This document shows, piece by piece, positions 42,390-51,569 of a DNA stretch of 64,000 bases. The DNA lies in NCBI GenBank assembly GCA_963798775.1, contig CAWCUK010000001.1, positions 1,488,001-1,552,000 of the forward strand, given 5' to 3'. Every line of letters starts with the position of its first letter. Position 1 is the stretch's first letter. Source of the DNA: CAWCUK01 sp963798775 (lineage in GTDB: Bacteria; Bacteroidota; Ignavibacteria; Ignavibacteriales; Ignavibacteriaceae). The notes under the pieces are model-generated. The model did not search any database. It had not been told where the DNA came from and saw only the letters and a list, made by a program, of their open reading frames with translations. The position numbers and the translations under genes are program-made.

Positions 42390-45300
42390 ATGGTACATAC
42401 ATTCGAAACCGCTTTGGATTATTATAACAAAGGCAATTTAGCGGAAGCGGAAAAAGTCCTTTCTGATTTGGCATTCGGAGAACAAAAAAATTATGATTCA
42501 AATAATTTATTAGGACTTATTTATCTACACCAACAGCAATTTGAAAAGGCCGCTGAATGTTTTGATGAACTATTTCAAATCTTTCCGGAAGATGCGGAAA
42601 TCAATTATCATTATGGTTACGCGCTTCAACAGCTAAAGAAATATGATGAAGCTATTTCCTTTTATGAATTAGCACTACTGGCTCAGCCCGGTTATTCAGA
42701 CGCTTTAAACAATCTCGGTTTAATTTATTTTGAGCAAAATAAAATTGCAGAAGCGGAAGAAAAATTTCTTTCCGCGCTGCAGTTTTCTCCCGACGATCCT
42801 AAAATCTATAATAATCTCGGGAATCTTTTTTTTTCTAAAGATGATTTTTCTAAAGCCGAAGAATATTATAATTTAGCCGTAAACGCGGCGCCTTCCAAAA
42901 GGAAATATCTGAAAAATTTAGCGGCCTGTTTGAATGAGACCGGCCGGTTTAACCAAGCTTTTTCAATTGTAAAAAGATTATTAGACGTAGAAGAAAATGT
43001 AGAAGTTCTAAATTTAGCCGCCACAATTTTAATTCATAAAAAAGAATATGAGGAAGCTGAAAGATTTTTAGATAAAATATTTAAAATACAGCCGAATGAT
43101 TTAAATGCTTTATATACATTCGCGAAAAGATATGAACATGAAAATGATTATGTAAAAGCCATAGAAGTATATACACATATTGGAAAATATTTTCCTACCG
43201 AAGAGAAAGCCTTAGTTACAAAAGGTATTTTAAATTTAGCTTTATCAAATAAAACAAAAGCCGAAGAAATATTTGAAATAGTATTTGATAATAAAGAAAC
43301 TAAAATAGCTTCACTTGCCGATGCGGCTCTTATATATTTTAAATACGGAAAACTTAGTTTAGCTAAAAAACTATATGAGTACCTGCTTCAGGTAGAACCT
43401 TCTTTAATCGAAATTCATTACAATTATTCTCATTTACTCATACTGCAAGGCGAATTTAATAAAGGGTGGGCTGAATATGAGTATCGCAGAAAACGCAAAG
43501 ATTTCCTAAAAAGAAATTTTTCAAAACCTGAATTAATAAACCAGGAGATTAACGGGAAAAGAATACTTATTTGCGATGAGCAGGGAATCGGCGATATTAT
43601 TCAATTTATTAGATACGCTAAATTATTAAAACAAAAAGAAGCTTATATAATTTTCCAATGCGCATCCGGTGTTTATAATTTAATTAAAAATGTTGAAGGT
43701 ATAGATGAATTTATAATTAGAAAGAATGATGAAGAACCCGCCGTGGAATACGATTATTTTATTTATTTGATGAGTCTGCCTTTTTATTTTAAAACTACAG
43801 TTGAAACTATACCATGTGAAAAGAAATATTTAAAAGCAGAAATTGAATTAACAAAAAAGTGGTCAAATAATTTTAAAAATTATTCCGGTTTAAAAGTTGG
43901 AATTGTTTGGGCAGGAAATCCTAATCATAGTAATGATATTAGACGATCTTTAAAATTAAAGACCTTGAAAAGTTTATTTAATCTAAAAGGGGTGGATTTT
44001 TTTTCAATACAAAAAGGCGCAGGCGCAGAGCAAGCTTCCGAATTTGCGAATAAAAATTTTCATAATCTCAATAGTTATATCAATTCCTTATCTGATACCG
44101 CCGCAATAATAGAAAATTTAGATCTTGTAATTTCTGTTGATACTTCAGTTGCTCATTTAGCCGGAGCTTTAAATAAACCGGTGTGGCTTTTATTACCTTA
44201 TGTGCCGGATTGGCGCTGGCTTTGGGATTCAACGGTATCACCTTGGTATCCCTCAATAAAAATCTTTAAACAAAATTCACCTAATGCCTGGCATATGGTA
44301 GTTGATGAATTGATAAAAGAGTTAAAAGAATTTTCCGGTTCTTCCCCAATTGTTAATGAATACAAAACAGAAGATACTATTAAAGATTATAATTTATATT
44401 TAGCACTATCCGAAGGAAAATTTTTCGGCTGGGGTATTTGCAGTGATTATTTAAGAAAAGAACTTAAAAGGAAAATCAATTACTTTGATTTTAATCCTCA
44501 CAACATTCAACACCAACAGAGAGTAAACGGAAAAGTTTTTCACGCGATAAGCAATATTGATTTTAATACTTTTTTAAATGTTAAAGGAAAAATTAATTTT
44601 GGTTATACATTTTTTGAAACTGAGCCGAATGAAAAAACTAAAACAAATGCCGCCAATTTTGATCTCATATTTACGGGCTCTACCTGGTGTAAAGAAAAAT
44701 TAGAACAAATCGGGATAAATAATACGAGTGTTCTTATTCAAGGAATTGATCCTGAAATATTTTATCCCTTGCCTCCCAAAGAAGATCAGAAACTTTTTGT
44801 AATTTTTTCCGGCGGAAAATTTGAATTAAGAAAAGGACAAGATTTAGTTTTAAAAGCCTTCAGCATTTTACATAATAAATATCCTGATATGATTTTAGTA
44901 AATGCTTGGTATAACTTTTGGCCTCACTTAATTTCCGGCATGTCCAAATCAAAATATATCAAATTTGTGAACACTGGAAAAACTTGGCAAAGTTTTGTTG
45001 AGAATCTTTTAATAGAAAATGATATAGATCCTTCAAAAGTTATTACTCTTCCAGTAACTCCTAATGATAAGCTTCCCGAATTATATGGCAAAACAGATAT
45101 TGGACTTTTCTCCAACAGATGTGAAGGCGGTACCAATCTGGTTTTAATGGAATATATGGCTTGCGGCAAACCTGTAATAGTTTCTAATACCAGCGGACAT
45201 AAAGATATTGTAAATGAAAATAATTCTCTTCTTCTAAACGATCTTCTTCCATTCCGCATGTCTGATAATAATAAAGTTATTTACGATTGGCAGGAACCAA

Positions 45301-45449
45301 GTTTAGATGAAATTATTAGCAAAATTGAATACGCTTATTTAAATAGAGATAAAATTAAATCTTTAGGAATTGCTGCCGGTGAACATCTTAAAAGTTTTAC
45401 TTGGGAAAATACAGCGGTACAGCTATTAAATGAAATAAGCAAATATTGA
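42390..45449 (+). CDS. TPR protein with GT9-like and GT4-like glycosyltransferase domains
   Basis: A 1019-residue fusion. TPR repeats fill residues ~1-350 (DALNNLGLIYFEQNKIAEAEEKFLSALQFSPDDPKIYNNLGNLFF). A GT9-like (heptosyltransferase-fold) domain covers ~388-640: ILICDEQGIGDIIQFIRYAKLLKQ, GLKVGIVWAGNPNHSND, and DLVISVDTSVAHLAGALNKPVWLLLP. A GT4-like domain covers ~680-1019: LIQGIDPEIFYPLP, FSGGKFELRKGQDLVLKAF and the donor motif SNRCEGGTNLVLMEYMACGKPVIVS. TPR-GT9 proteins are common in protein-glycosylation loci. The gene is 6 bp after the giant transferase and 10 bp before the next one. Confidence 0.87.
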   Translation: MVHTFETALDYYNKGNLAEAEKVLSDLAFGEQKNYDSNNLLGLIYLHQQQFEKAAECFDELFQIFPEDAEINYHYGYALQQLKKYDEAISFYELALLAQPGYSDALNNLGLIYFEQNKIAEAEEKFLSALQFSPDDPKIYNNLGNLFFSKDDFSKAEEYYNLAVNAAPSKRKYLKNLAACLNETGRFNQAFSIVKRLLDVEENVEVLNLAATILIHKKEYEEAERFLDKIFKIQPNDLNALYTFAKRYEHENDYVKAIEVYTHIGKYFPTEEKALVTKGILNLALSNKTKAEEIFEIVFDNKETKIASLADAALIYFKYGKLSLAKKLYEYLLQVEPSLIEIHYNYSHLLILQGEFNKGWAEYEYRRKRKDFLKRNFSKPELINQEINGKRILICDEQGIGDIIQFIRYAKLLKQKEAYIIFQCASGVYNLIKNVEGIDEFIIRKNDEEPAVEYDYFIYLMSLPFYFKTTVETIPCEKKYLKAEIELTKKWSNNFKNYSGLKVGIVWAGNPNHSNDIRRSLKLKTLKSLFNLKGVDFFSIQKGAGAEQASEFANKNFHNLNSYINSLSDTAAIIENLDLVISVDTSVAHLAGALNKPVWLLLPYVPDWRWLWDSTVSPWYPSIKIFKQNSPNAWHMVVDELIKELKEFSGSSPIVNEYKTEDTIKDYNLYLALSEGKFFGWGICSDYLRKELKRKINYFDFNPHNIQHQQRVNGKVFHAISNIDFNTFLNVKGKINFGYTFFETEPNEKTKTNAANFDLIFTGSTWCKEKLEQIGINNTSVLIQGIDPEIFYPLPPKEDQKLFVIFSGGKFELRKGQDLVLKAFSILHNKYPDMILVNAWYNFWPHLISGMSKSKYIKFVNTGKTWQSFVENLLIENDIDPSKVITLPVTPNDKLPELYGKTDIGLFSNRCEGGTNLVLMEYMACGKPVIVSNTSGHKDIVNENNSLLLNDLLPFRMSDNNKVIYDWQEPSLDEIISKIEYAYLNRDKIKSLGIAAGEHLKSFTWENTAVQLLNEISKY

Positions 45450-45459
45450 AAGGCGGCTT

Positions 45460-46968
45460 ATGATTACATTAAGCATGATTGTAAAAAATGAAGAGAAATA
45501 TTTAACCGGCTGTTTAGATTCCGTAAAGGATGTAGTTGATGAAATTGTAATTATTGATACGGGTTCAACGGATAACACAATAAAAATAGCAGAAAAGTTT
45601 GGTGCTAAAATTTTTCATTTTAAATGGATAAATAATTTTTCCGCCGCAAGAAATTTTGCCCTGGAAAAATCTAACGGTGATTGGATTTTATATTTGGACG
45701 CGGATGAAAGATTAAATCCCGAACACAAAAAAGCATTGATTCAACTGTCCCGTAAAAATAAAAGGACAGCTTATTATTGTTTGGTTAATAGTATTGATGA
45801 AATAAAAAATCGTCCCGCAAAAATGAAATATGTGCGGTTTTTCCCGAATCATCCTAAGGTAAGATTTGAAGGTGCCGCGCATGAGCAAATTGTTCCTTCT
45901 CTCATAAAAAATAATTTTAATCTTGTTCAAACAAATCTGGAAATAATTCATCTGGGTTATAACGTTCAGCATGAACAAATACGAGAAAAAGCAAAAAGAA
46001 ATTTAGAAATACTTTCAGCCGAATATCAAAATAAAAAATACGCTTATTGCGCGTTTCAAATAGCGCAATCTTATAGTTTGTTGGATGAAGATGAAAACGC
46101 GGAAAAATTTTATAAAGAAGCGATAAGTTTTCCTAATCTGGAAAAAGAATACGCGGCTTTATCTTATAGATGTTTATCGGTTGTTGAGGCAAAAAGAAAT
46201 AACTGGAATAAAGCGATTGAATTAATTGAGAGGAGTGTAAATTTAGATAAAGATCAGCCTTTAAGCTTATTGGTTATGTCTCAGATTTATCAGGGGATAA
46301 AAGATTTTGTAACCGCTGAAAAATTATGCCGGCAAGCATTAATTCAAAACGAAAAATGTATGGCCGGAAAAGATAGTTCAATATTAACAATAATGACAGA
46401 TGCAAAAGCTATTTTATTATATGGCTTAACTCTCTCTGTTCAAGGCCGGATGAAGGATAGTTTTAATTTCTACTATAATAAATTGAAAAAAAATGTAAGT
46501 GATCTTACCGATAAAATAGAAATAGATTTTTTTGAGAGAATGATAAATAATACGCCTATTGAAACGGCAGAAATGCCGACTTTTATTTCGGGACTTAAAA
46601 AAACTAATCTAGATACATTACTTACTTTATTAAAGGAATATCCTTTTATTTCAGTAAAAATTGAAGTACTTAAACAGCTTTATGAAGTGCATAAAGGTAA
46701 CATAACAATTCTAAATTCGCTTGCTGAAATTTTCTTAACTGAAAGTAAACAAGCAGAGGCAATTGTACTTTATGAAGAAATAATTAGAACTGAACCTAAT
46801 AATCCAGGTTATTATTTTAATCTACTCTCATTATACCTCCAAAACGGTCAAACAGAAAAAGCTTTTAGTCTTTTAACATCGGCAGTAAAAAAATTTAAAG
46901 ATGAAGCAGCGGTTAAAGAAAAATTATTAATGATTAGAGAAAAACTTAATTCTATTTTGGTTACTTAA
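45460..46968 (+). CDS. GT2 glycosyltransferase with C-terminal TPR repeats
   Basis: A 502-residue protein. Residues 1-~230 are a GT2 domain of the kind found in SunS/flagellin-type glycosyltransferases: MITLSMIVKNEEKYLTGCLDSVKDVVDEIVIIDTGSTDNT, NFSAARNFALEKSNGDWILYLDADERLN (DxD site). The remainder holds TPR repeats likely to bind acceptor protein. Characterised enzymes with this opening attach sugars directly to peptide side chains, so it is a good candidate for the first transfer to flagellin. It is last in the operon, and flagellin starts 128 bp further on after its own promoter. The ribosome site is GAAAGGCGG. Confidence 0.88.
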   Translation: MITLSMIVKNEEKYLTGCLDSVKDVVDEIVIIDTGSTDNTIKIAEKFGAKIFHFKWINNFSAARNFALEKSNGDWILYLDADERLNPEHKKALIQLSRKNKRTAYYCLVNSIDEIKNRPAKMKYVRFFPNHPKVRFEGAAHEQIVPSLIKNNFNLVQTNLEIIHLGYNVQHEQIREKAKRNLEILSAEYQNKKYAYCAFQIAQSYSLLDEDENAEKFYKEAISFPNLEKEYAALSYRCLSVVEAKRNNWNKAIELIERSVNLDKDQPLSLLVMSQIYQGIKDFVTAEKLCRQALIQNEKCMAGKDSSILTIMTDAKAILLYGLTLSVQGRMKDSFNFYYNKLKKNVSDLTDKIEIDFFERMINNTPIETAEMPTFISGLKKTNLDTLLTLLKEYPFISVKIEVLKQLYEVHKGNITILNSLAEIFLTESKQAEAIVLYEEIIRTEPNNPGYYFNLLSLYLQNGQTEKAFSLLTSAVKKFKDEAAVKEKLLMIREKLNSILVT

Positions 46969-46987
46969 AAAAAATTTATGCTTGCCC

Positions 46988-47014
46988 TAAACTTTTGAAT
47001 CGCAGTAACGATAA
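46988..47014 (+). promoter_or_regulatory. sigma-28 promoter of the flagellin gene
   Basis: TAAA (46988-46991), exactly 15 nt, then AACGATAA (47007-47014), six of eight bases of the sigma-28 -10 consensus GCCGATAA and a perfect -35 core. It lies 82 bp before the ATG, which has a perfect GGAGG ribosome site. A second AACGATAA at 47046-47053 may mark another, weaker start. Confidence 0.75.
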
Positions 47015-47096
47015 TGATATTGAGAATTAAAACTCATTACTAATAAACGATAAGCAAGGATGCTTATTAAAAAACAAATATACACGGAGGTATAAA

Positions 47097-47894
47097 ATGT
47101 CCTTTCAAGTAAACACAAACATCGGTGCTTTAAATGCTTATAACGCTTTAGCGAAAGTTAACGCACAGACACAAAAAGCACAGCTTCGTTTAGCTACTCA
47201 AAAAAGAATTAATTCTGTTGCGGATGATACATCAGGTTATAGAGTAGGTAAAGAATTAGAAGGAAAAGTTACTTTAATGAAAGCAGCTCAAGGCAACATC
47301 GGTTCAGCAAAAGATATGCTTTCAACCGCTGAATCAGCACTGTCTTCTATTAATGACCTTTTCAACCAAATAAAAGGTAAAGCTGCAGACGCTAACGATC
47401 CTACAAAAAACTTAACCGCTCTTGCTGATGATGTTAAAGCTTTAGGTACTGAAATTAGCAATATTTTTACTAACACTAAATTTAACGACACAGCTTTATT
47501 AAGCGGTACAGGTTATAGTGCTTCTTTCTCATTCCAAACCGGTGTTTCCGATACTACTTCCATCAGTTTCGGTTCAATGAGCACTTTGAATCTTTCTTCT
47601 TTAACCAGTGCATCTTCTACATCAGTTAAATCAATTGATGTCAGCAGTCTTCAAACTGATATTCAAAATGCATTAGGAAGCATTGGTAACTACACTCAAA
47701 GATTAGAAGTAAAAGATGATTATTTAACATCCGCTATTTCTAACGCTACAGCAAGTGTTAGCCGATTATTTGATGCAGATATCGCTATGGAGCAGTTAAA
47801 CGCGACAAAAGGACAAATTGGTGGTCAAGTTGCTACTTCAATGGTTGCTCAATTAAATTCAGCTCCACAAAATATTTTAGGTTTATTCAGATAG
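47097..47894 (+). CDS. fliC: flagellin
   Basis: The filament subunit, 265 residues, near the minimal size. The D0/D1 N-terminal helix is VNTNIGALNAYNALAKVNAQTQKAQLRLATQKRINSVADDTSGYRVGKELEGK. The C-terminal helix ends VATSMVAQLNSAPQNILGLFR, the classic flagellin ending. The middle (about residues 115-185) has few variable domains and is rich in Ser and Thr (SFQTGVSDTTSISFGSMSTLNLSSLTSASSTS), suitable for O-glycosylation. It is exported by the flagellar type III system and needs FliS, encoded next. Sigma-28 control is suggested by the upstream box. Confidence 0.96.
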   Translation: MSFQVNTNIGALNAYNALAKVNAQTQKAQLRLATQKRINSVADDTSGYRVGKELEGKVTLMKAAQGNIGSAKDMLSTAESALSSINDLFNQIKGKAADANDPTKNLTALADDVKALGTEISNIFTNTKFNDTALLSGTGYSASFSFQTGVSDTTSISFGSMSTLNLSSLTSASSTSVKSIDVSSLQTDIQNALGSIGNYTQRLEVKDDYLTSAISNATASVSRLFDADIAMEQLNATKGQIGGQVATSMVAQLNSAPQNILGLFR

Positions 47895-47911
47895 TAGCAA
47901 TCTTAAAAATT

Positions 47912-47933
47912 TCCCTCCCTTTTTAGGGAGGGA
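47912..47933 (+). terminator. hairpin between flagellin and fliS
   Basis: TCCCTCCC (47912-47919) pairs with GGGAGGGA (47926-47933) around a 6-nt loop, followed by TGTTTTATC. It would reduce read-through so that flagellin is made in excess over fliS and fliD. Confidence 0.75.
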
Positions 47934-47970
47934 TGTTTTATCTAGAAAAAAATTTAGGAACTAAAAAATT

Positions 47971-48315
47971 ATGTATCAAAATCCAGCTTTTACCCAGAAC
48001 AAATCCAACAGACTAAATCCTTATTTAGTAAAAGAAATTATGGAAGCAACACCGCAGCAGCTGCTTATTAAGGTGTATGATTTTGCTATAGTAAATTGCA
48101 AAAAACAAAACTTGGTTAAAACCAATAACGCGTTGCAAGAATTAATTAATTCCTTAAGATTTGATGATGAAGCGGCAAGAGAAATTTCGGTGGGACTTTT
48201 TAGGCTTTACCAATTTTGCCAGGACCAGATGAGAAAAAATAATTATGATATAGTTGTTAAAATTTTAACAGAGCTTAAAGAAAGCTGGTTAAACGCTTTT
48301 AAAGCAAATGCATAG
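47971..48315 (+). CDS. fliS: flagellar chaperone FliS
   Basis: A 114-residue helical protein: NPYLVKEIMEATPQQLLIKVYDFAIVNCKKQN, then DDEAAREISVGLFRLYQFCQDQMRKNN. This is the FliS four-helix bundle with the PQQLL turn. It binds the C-terminus of flagellin and prevents early polymerisation in the cytoplasm. Position between fliC and fliD supports the call. The family's usual MIVKLYDGAI segment appears as LIKVYDFAIVNC. Confidence 0.87.
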   Translation: MYQNPAFTQNKSNRLNPYLVKEIMEATPQQLLIKVYDFAIVNCKKQNLVKTNNALQELINSLRFDDEAAREISVGLFRLYQFCQDQMRKNNYDIVVKILTELKESWLNAFKANA

Positions 48316-48323
48316 GATGTTAA

Positions 48324-50108
48324 ATGGCAACCGATATTTTAACATCTTCGGGCATTATTTCATTAGTTAATTCCTACACTAGCAGTCAGGTACAAAGATT
48401 AGTATCTCCTTTAAAAACGAAACAATCAAAATATCAAAACCTTTCAACTGCTTACGATACTTTAACTTCAAAATTAAGCTCTTTTAAAACTCTTCTTTCC
48501 GATTTAAAACAAACAGGCACTGATTCATATTTTACCGGTAAATCCGCTTCAACTTCCAATTCGGATTTTATTACCGCTACGGCAACAAATGCCGCATCGG
48601 CTAGTTCTTTTGCTTTAAGGGTAAGCCAGTTGGCTAAAAGTGATGTAGTTGTTTCTTCCGATTTAACCGCTGCAACCGCGAACTCTATAACCGGATCACA
48701 TTCTTTTGTAATCAAAACCGGTGACGGATCTACCGGAGAATATACAAGCACCATTAATGTTGATTTTAATGCTTCCGAAACGAATCAAACCGTTATGGAA
48801 AAAATTCGGGACGCAATTAATTCTGATAAAGCCGAAGTTAACTCAACCGCGAAAAGTGCTTCAAGCAGCTATAGCGGCGGAGCAACTTCCTTTGTAATAA
48901 ATTTAAATGGAACCGAAACAACAATTTCATTAAACGGCGGCGGAACTTATGAGCAATTAATTGATGAAGCGGTTTCAAATATTAATGATAATGTTTCCGG
49001 TGTTACCGCTGAAAAAGTTTTAGATTCCGTTACGGGCAACGTAAACTTAAAATTATCTGTTGATGATTCTTCTAATTACATTTCTATATCCCATTCAAGC
49101 GGATTTGATGTTGTAAGCGATTTGGGAATGGGAGTTACAAAAGAGAAAGGCGCGTCCGGTTTAGTAACGGCATCTGCTTTTGCTCCTAATTCATCAACTT
49201 ATCAACTATCAGTTACTTCTAAAGAATCAGGATTAGATAACCGGATAACCGATTTAGCGGATATTTCCGGTACTGCTTTATCTTCCGTAGGTTTAAATTT
49301 AGGAGTAGCGCGTCCTTCTTTTGATCAATCCGCAACTCCGGATACTGCGGGATTTATTTATTCGGATGTTACGGAAGCCGGAAATTTATTAAACTCAAAA
49401 ATGGATTTTAACGGACTTACTCTCCAAAGAAATTCAAATACTGTAAGTGATTTAGTTTCCGGTGTTACTTTTCAACTTAAATCGGTTATGCAAGCTTCCG
49501 ATACAACCGTAAGTGTTTCTGTTTCAAACGATGTTTCCGCGGTAAAATCAAAAATTGAAGATTTTATAAAAAAGTTTAATGATGTTTATACTTATCTAAA
49601 AGATAAAAGCACAACAGTTTCCGACAAAAGAGGTATTTTTATAGGCGACGCAAACGCTTCTTCTATTTTAGATAGTTTAACAAGCTTAGGTTATTCACAA
49701 ATAAGCGGTTTACCCGACGGCGATTTAAGTTACTTATCCCAAATCGGTTTAAGCTTCACGTCTTCTTCAGGTTTAAGCATTTCCGACAGTTCTACTCTTG
49801 AAAAAAAGATAGCTGACAGCGCGGATCAAGTGGAAGCTCTTTTTAATTCCGCAAACGGAATAGCGAATACATTATACGATAAAGTAGATCCTTATTTAGG
49901 AAGTGACGGATATTTAACTAAAACTAAATCTTCTTTTGATTCTAATATTAAAAATTACAGCGACAGGATTATATCAGTCCAAAACCGAATTGATAAAAGT
50001 GCGGAATCTCTGCGCGGCAGATATGAACAACTACAGGTACAATTAGTTTCTTTAATAAATATGCAAAGCATGTATGGTTTCAGCAGCTCATCAAACGGGT
50101 ATTTTTAA
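48324..50108 (+). CDS. fliD: flagellar hook-associated protein 2 (filament cap)
   Basis: A 594-residue cap protein. The N-terminal coiled region is SGIISLVNSYTSSQVQRLVSPLKTKQSKYQNLSTAYDTLTSKLSSFKTLLSDL. A long Ser/Thr-rich middle follows, and the C-terminal coil is KNYSDRIISVQNRIDKSAESLRGRYEQLQVQLVSLINMQSMYGF. FliD_N and FliD_C patterns are both visible. It caps the growing filament and folds incoming flagellin. The gene starts 8 bp after fliS. Confidence 0.93.
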   Translation: MATDILTSSGIISLVNSYTSSQVQRLVSPLKTKQSKYQNLSTAYDTLTSKLSSFKTLLSDLKQTGTDSYFTGKSASTSNSDFITATATNAASASSFALRVSQLAKSDVVVSSDLTAATANSITGSHSFVIKTGDGSTGEYTSTINVDFNASETNQTVMEKIRDAINSDKAEVNSTAKSASSSYSGGATSFVINLNGTETTISLNGGGTYEQLIDEAVSNINDNVSGVTAEKVLDSVTGNVNLKLSVDDSSNYISISHSSGFDVVSDLGMGVTKEKGASGLVTASAFAPNSSTYQLSVTSKESGLDNRITDLADISGTALSSVGLNLGVARPSFDQSATPDTAGFIYSDVTEAGNLLNSKMDFNGLTLQRNSNTVSDLVSGVTFQLKSVMQASDTTVSVSVSNDVSAVKSKIEDFIKKFNDVYTYLKDKSTTVSDKRGIFIGDANASSILDSLTSLGYSQISGLPDGDLSYLSQIGLSFTSSSGLSISDSSTLEKKIADSADQVEALFNSANGIANTLYDKVDPYLGSDGYLTKTKSSFDSNIKNYSDRIISVQNRIDKSAESLRGRYEQLQVQLVSLINMQSMYGFSSSSNGYF

Positions 50109-50111
50109 CGG

Positions 50112-50303
50112 ATGGAAAAAATTAAAATAAAAATTGAAGAACTAAAAATACTACTGGAAACAGTCTTAAATAATTTAGATGATATAAATCCTGAAAACTT
50201 CGATAAAAAATTCGGCTTTACCAATGAGTGTATGGAAAAAGCCGAAATGATAAAGTTAGAATTGAAAAATAATTACCCTGCGGAATATTTAAAAGAATTT
50301 TGA
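50112..50303 (+). CDS. small protein in FliT position, function unknown
   Basis: A 63-residue helical protein (KIKIKIEELKILLETVLNNLDDINPENFDKKFGFTNECMEKAEMIKLELKNN) starting 3 bp after fliD. FliT, the FliD chaperone, usually follows fliD and is also a small helical protein, though longer (about 100-120 residues). Sequence alone does not confirm it, so the name is not given. Position suggests a FliD-binding or export-control role. Confidence 0.6.
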   Translation: MEKIKIKIEELKILLETVLNNLDDINPENFDKKFGFTNECMEKAEMIKLELKNNYPAEYLKEF

Positions 50304-50316
50304 AGAAGAATTAGTT

Positions 50317-50448
50317 ATGTTAGCTAAACAAATTGATAAAAAGTTCGATAATACAGTTACTCGTTTTACCATTTTAAAAAACGAAGCATCGATAGAACTA
50401 AAAAATGTTCAAAACAAGAAAAAGCTAGTAAATTATATTAGGTCGTAA
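50317..50448 (+). CDS. 43-residue small ORF between fliD and flgM
   Basis: A short ORF from ATG 50317 to TAA 50446-50448. Ribosome site GAAGAAG lies upstream. It encodes a basic helical peptide (LAKQIDKKFDNTVTRFTILKNE, then ...NKKKLVNYIRS). It is packed between the 63-residue gene (13-bp gap) and flgM (4-bp gap), as a real operon member would be. No family is recognised. A sigma-28-like box at 50325-50351 lies within it. FlgN-like fragments are possible but not shown. Confidence 0.4.
   Translation: MLAKQIDKKFDNTVTRFTILKNEASIELKNVQNKKKLVNYIRS
50325..50351 (+). promoter_or_regulatory. putative internal sigma-28 promoter for flgM
   Basis: TAAA (50325-50328), exactly 15 nt, then TTCGATAA (50344-50351), 101 bp before the flgM start. 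In enteric bacteria flgM also has its own sigma-28 promoter, which fits. Confidence 0.5.
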
Positions 50449-50452
50449 GATT

Positions 50453-50713
50453 ATGGAAATAAAAGGTTTAGGAAATAATTTCAGTTACACTAATAATATT
50501 TCTCAAGAAAATAAAAAACCGGAAACTGCCGCTCCAGCCGCTCAAGATAAAATAGAAATCTCGAAGGAAGCAAAAATTAAGAACCAAAAATCCGGTGAAA
50601 TAAAAAATCTTGATCAAATACAACAAAAGATTAAAGATAAATTTTATGATTCCGACGCGGTTATAAATCAAGTTGCAAATGCTATATTAAAGGAAATAAA
50701 CTCATCTAAATAA
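50453..50713 (+). CDS. flgM: FlgM-like anti-sigma-28 factor
   Basis: An 86-residue protein with the FlgM pattern. A disordered N-terminus is followed by DKIEISKEAKIKNQKSGEIKNLDQIQQKIKDKFYDSDAVINQVANAILKEI, where DxxEISxEA and the final amphipathic helix are the sigma-28-binding part. FlgM holds sigma-28 until the hook is done and FlgM is exported. The gene follows the cap genes and has its own sigma-28-like box. Length is a little shorter than E. coli FlgM (97). Confidence 0.75.
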   Translation: MEIKGLGNNFSYTNNISQENKKPETAAPAAQDKIEISKEAKIKNQKSGEIKNLDQIQQKIKDKFYDSDAVINQVANAILKEINSSK

Positions 50714-50858
50714 AAGCAGCAGATAAAAATATTTTAATATTAAATTTTTACTGTTTTACCTAAAGATCATCTCAAATATTTGCTAATTGTTCCCTAATTG
50801 TGTAAAATTTATTTATCAAAAAAAATAATACTATTTTCCTATTTGCACAGTTCGGGCA

Positions 50859-51569
50859 ATGGCAGACGATAAAATACAAAACAACAAACTACAGATTCTC
50901 GGTAAGCTTACAGCAAGTCTTGCCCACGAAATTAGAAACCCGCTTTCCGCGATAAAATTAAATATTAATTACTTACAACTAATAGAAAACGAACTTCCTG
51001 CCGAAGCAACAGAATCGGTAAAAACCACTTTGGAAGCTCTTGATAGAATTGAATATTTAATTGAAAATGTTCTCTCCTTTTCCCGTAAAAATATAAACGG
51101 CTATAAAAATTGCTCAATAAATGAAGTAACTAAAAGCGCTATAGAAATTGTAGAAGGAAGTGCGACAAGATTAAATATAAACATTGATTTTGAGTCAGAT
51201 AATAACATTCCCTTATTGTTTTACGATAGAAACAAACTGCTTCAAATATTTTTAAATTTGCTTACTAACGCAATGGAATCTTGTGATTCCGGTGGTGAAA
51301 TAAAAATTAAATCTTTTATAAACGACAAAGATTTAGTTATATGGGAAGTTGTGGATAACGGAGTTGGAATTTGTGAAAATGATTATGATAAAATTTTTAA
51401 TGATTTTTACACGAATAAAAAAAAGGGTACCGGTTTAGGATTAAGCGTATGCAAAATGCTTCTGCAAGAAATAAATGCCGATTTAGATTTTGAGAGTGAA
51501 CAAGGTAAAGGCGCAAGATTTTTTATCCGTTTTGCTTCCCGTAATTACGAGGGTTTAGATGAAGTATAA
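50859..51569 (+). CDS. cytoplasmic histidine kinase, FlrB/AtoS-like
   Basis: A 236-residue kinase without sensor or membrane segment. The phosphorylated residue is His23 in SLAHEIRNPLSAIKLNINYL. The ATPase has N-box NLLTNAMESCDSGG, G1 VVDNGVGI and G2 KKGTGLGLSVCKMLL. It overlaps the sigma-54 activator gene by 11 bp, so the two form a two-component pair. In Vibrio, Pseudomonas and Epsilonproteobacteria such sensor-poor kinases (FlrB, FleS, FlgS) read basal-body assembly. The same role here is inferred from location in the flagellar cluster. Confidence 0.9.
   Translation: MADDKIQNNKLQILGKLTASLAHEIRNPLSAIKLNINYLQLIENELPAEATESVKTTLEALDRIEYLIENVLSFSRKNINGYKNCSINEVTKSAIEIVEGSATRLNINIDFESDNNIPLLFYDRNKLLQIFLNLLTNAMESCDSGGEIKIKSFINDKDLVIWEVVDNGVGICENDYDKIFNDFYTNKKKGTGLGLSVCKMLLQEINADLDFESEQGKGARFFIRFASRNYEGLDEV

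Noticed and set aside
50838..50858. TTGCAC near the 50859 kinase start as a sigma-54 -12 box
   Set aside because: No GG lies 12 bp upstream, so the invariant spacing fails.
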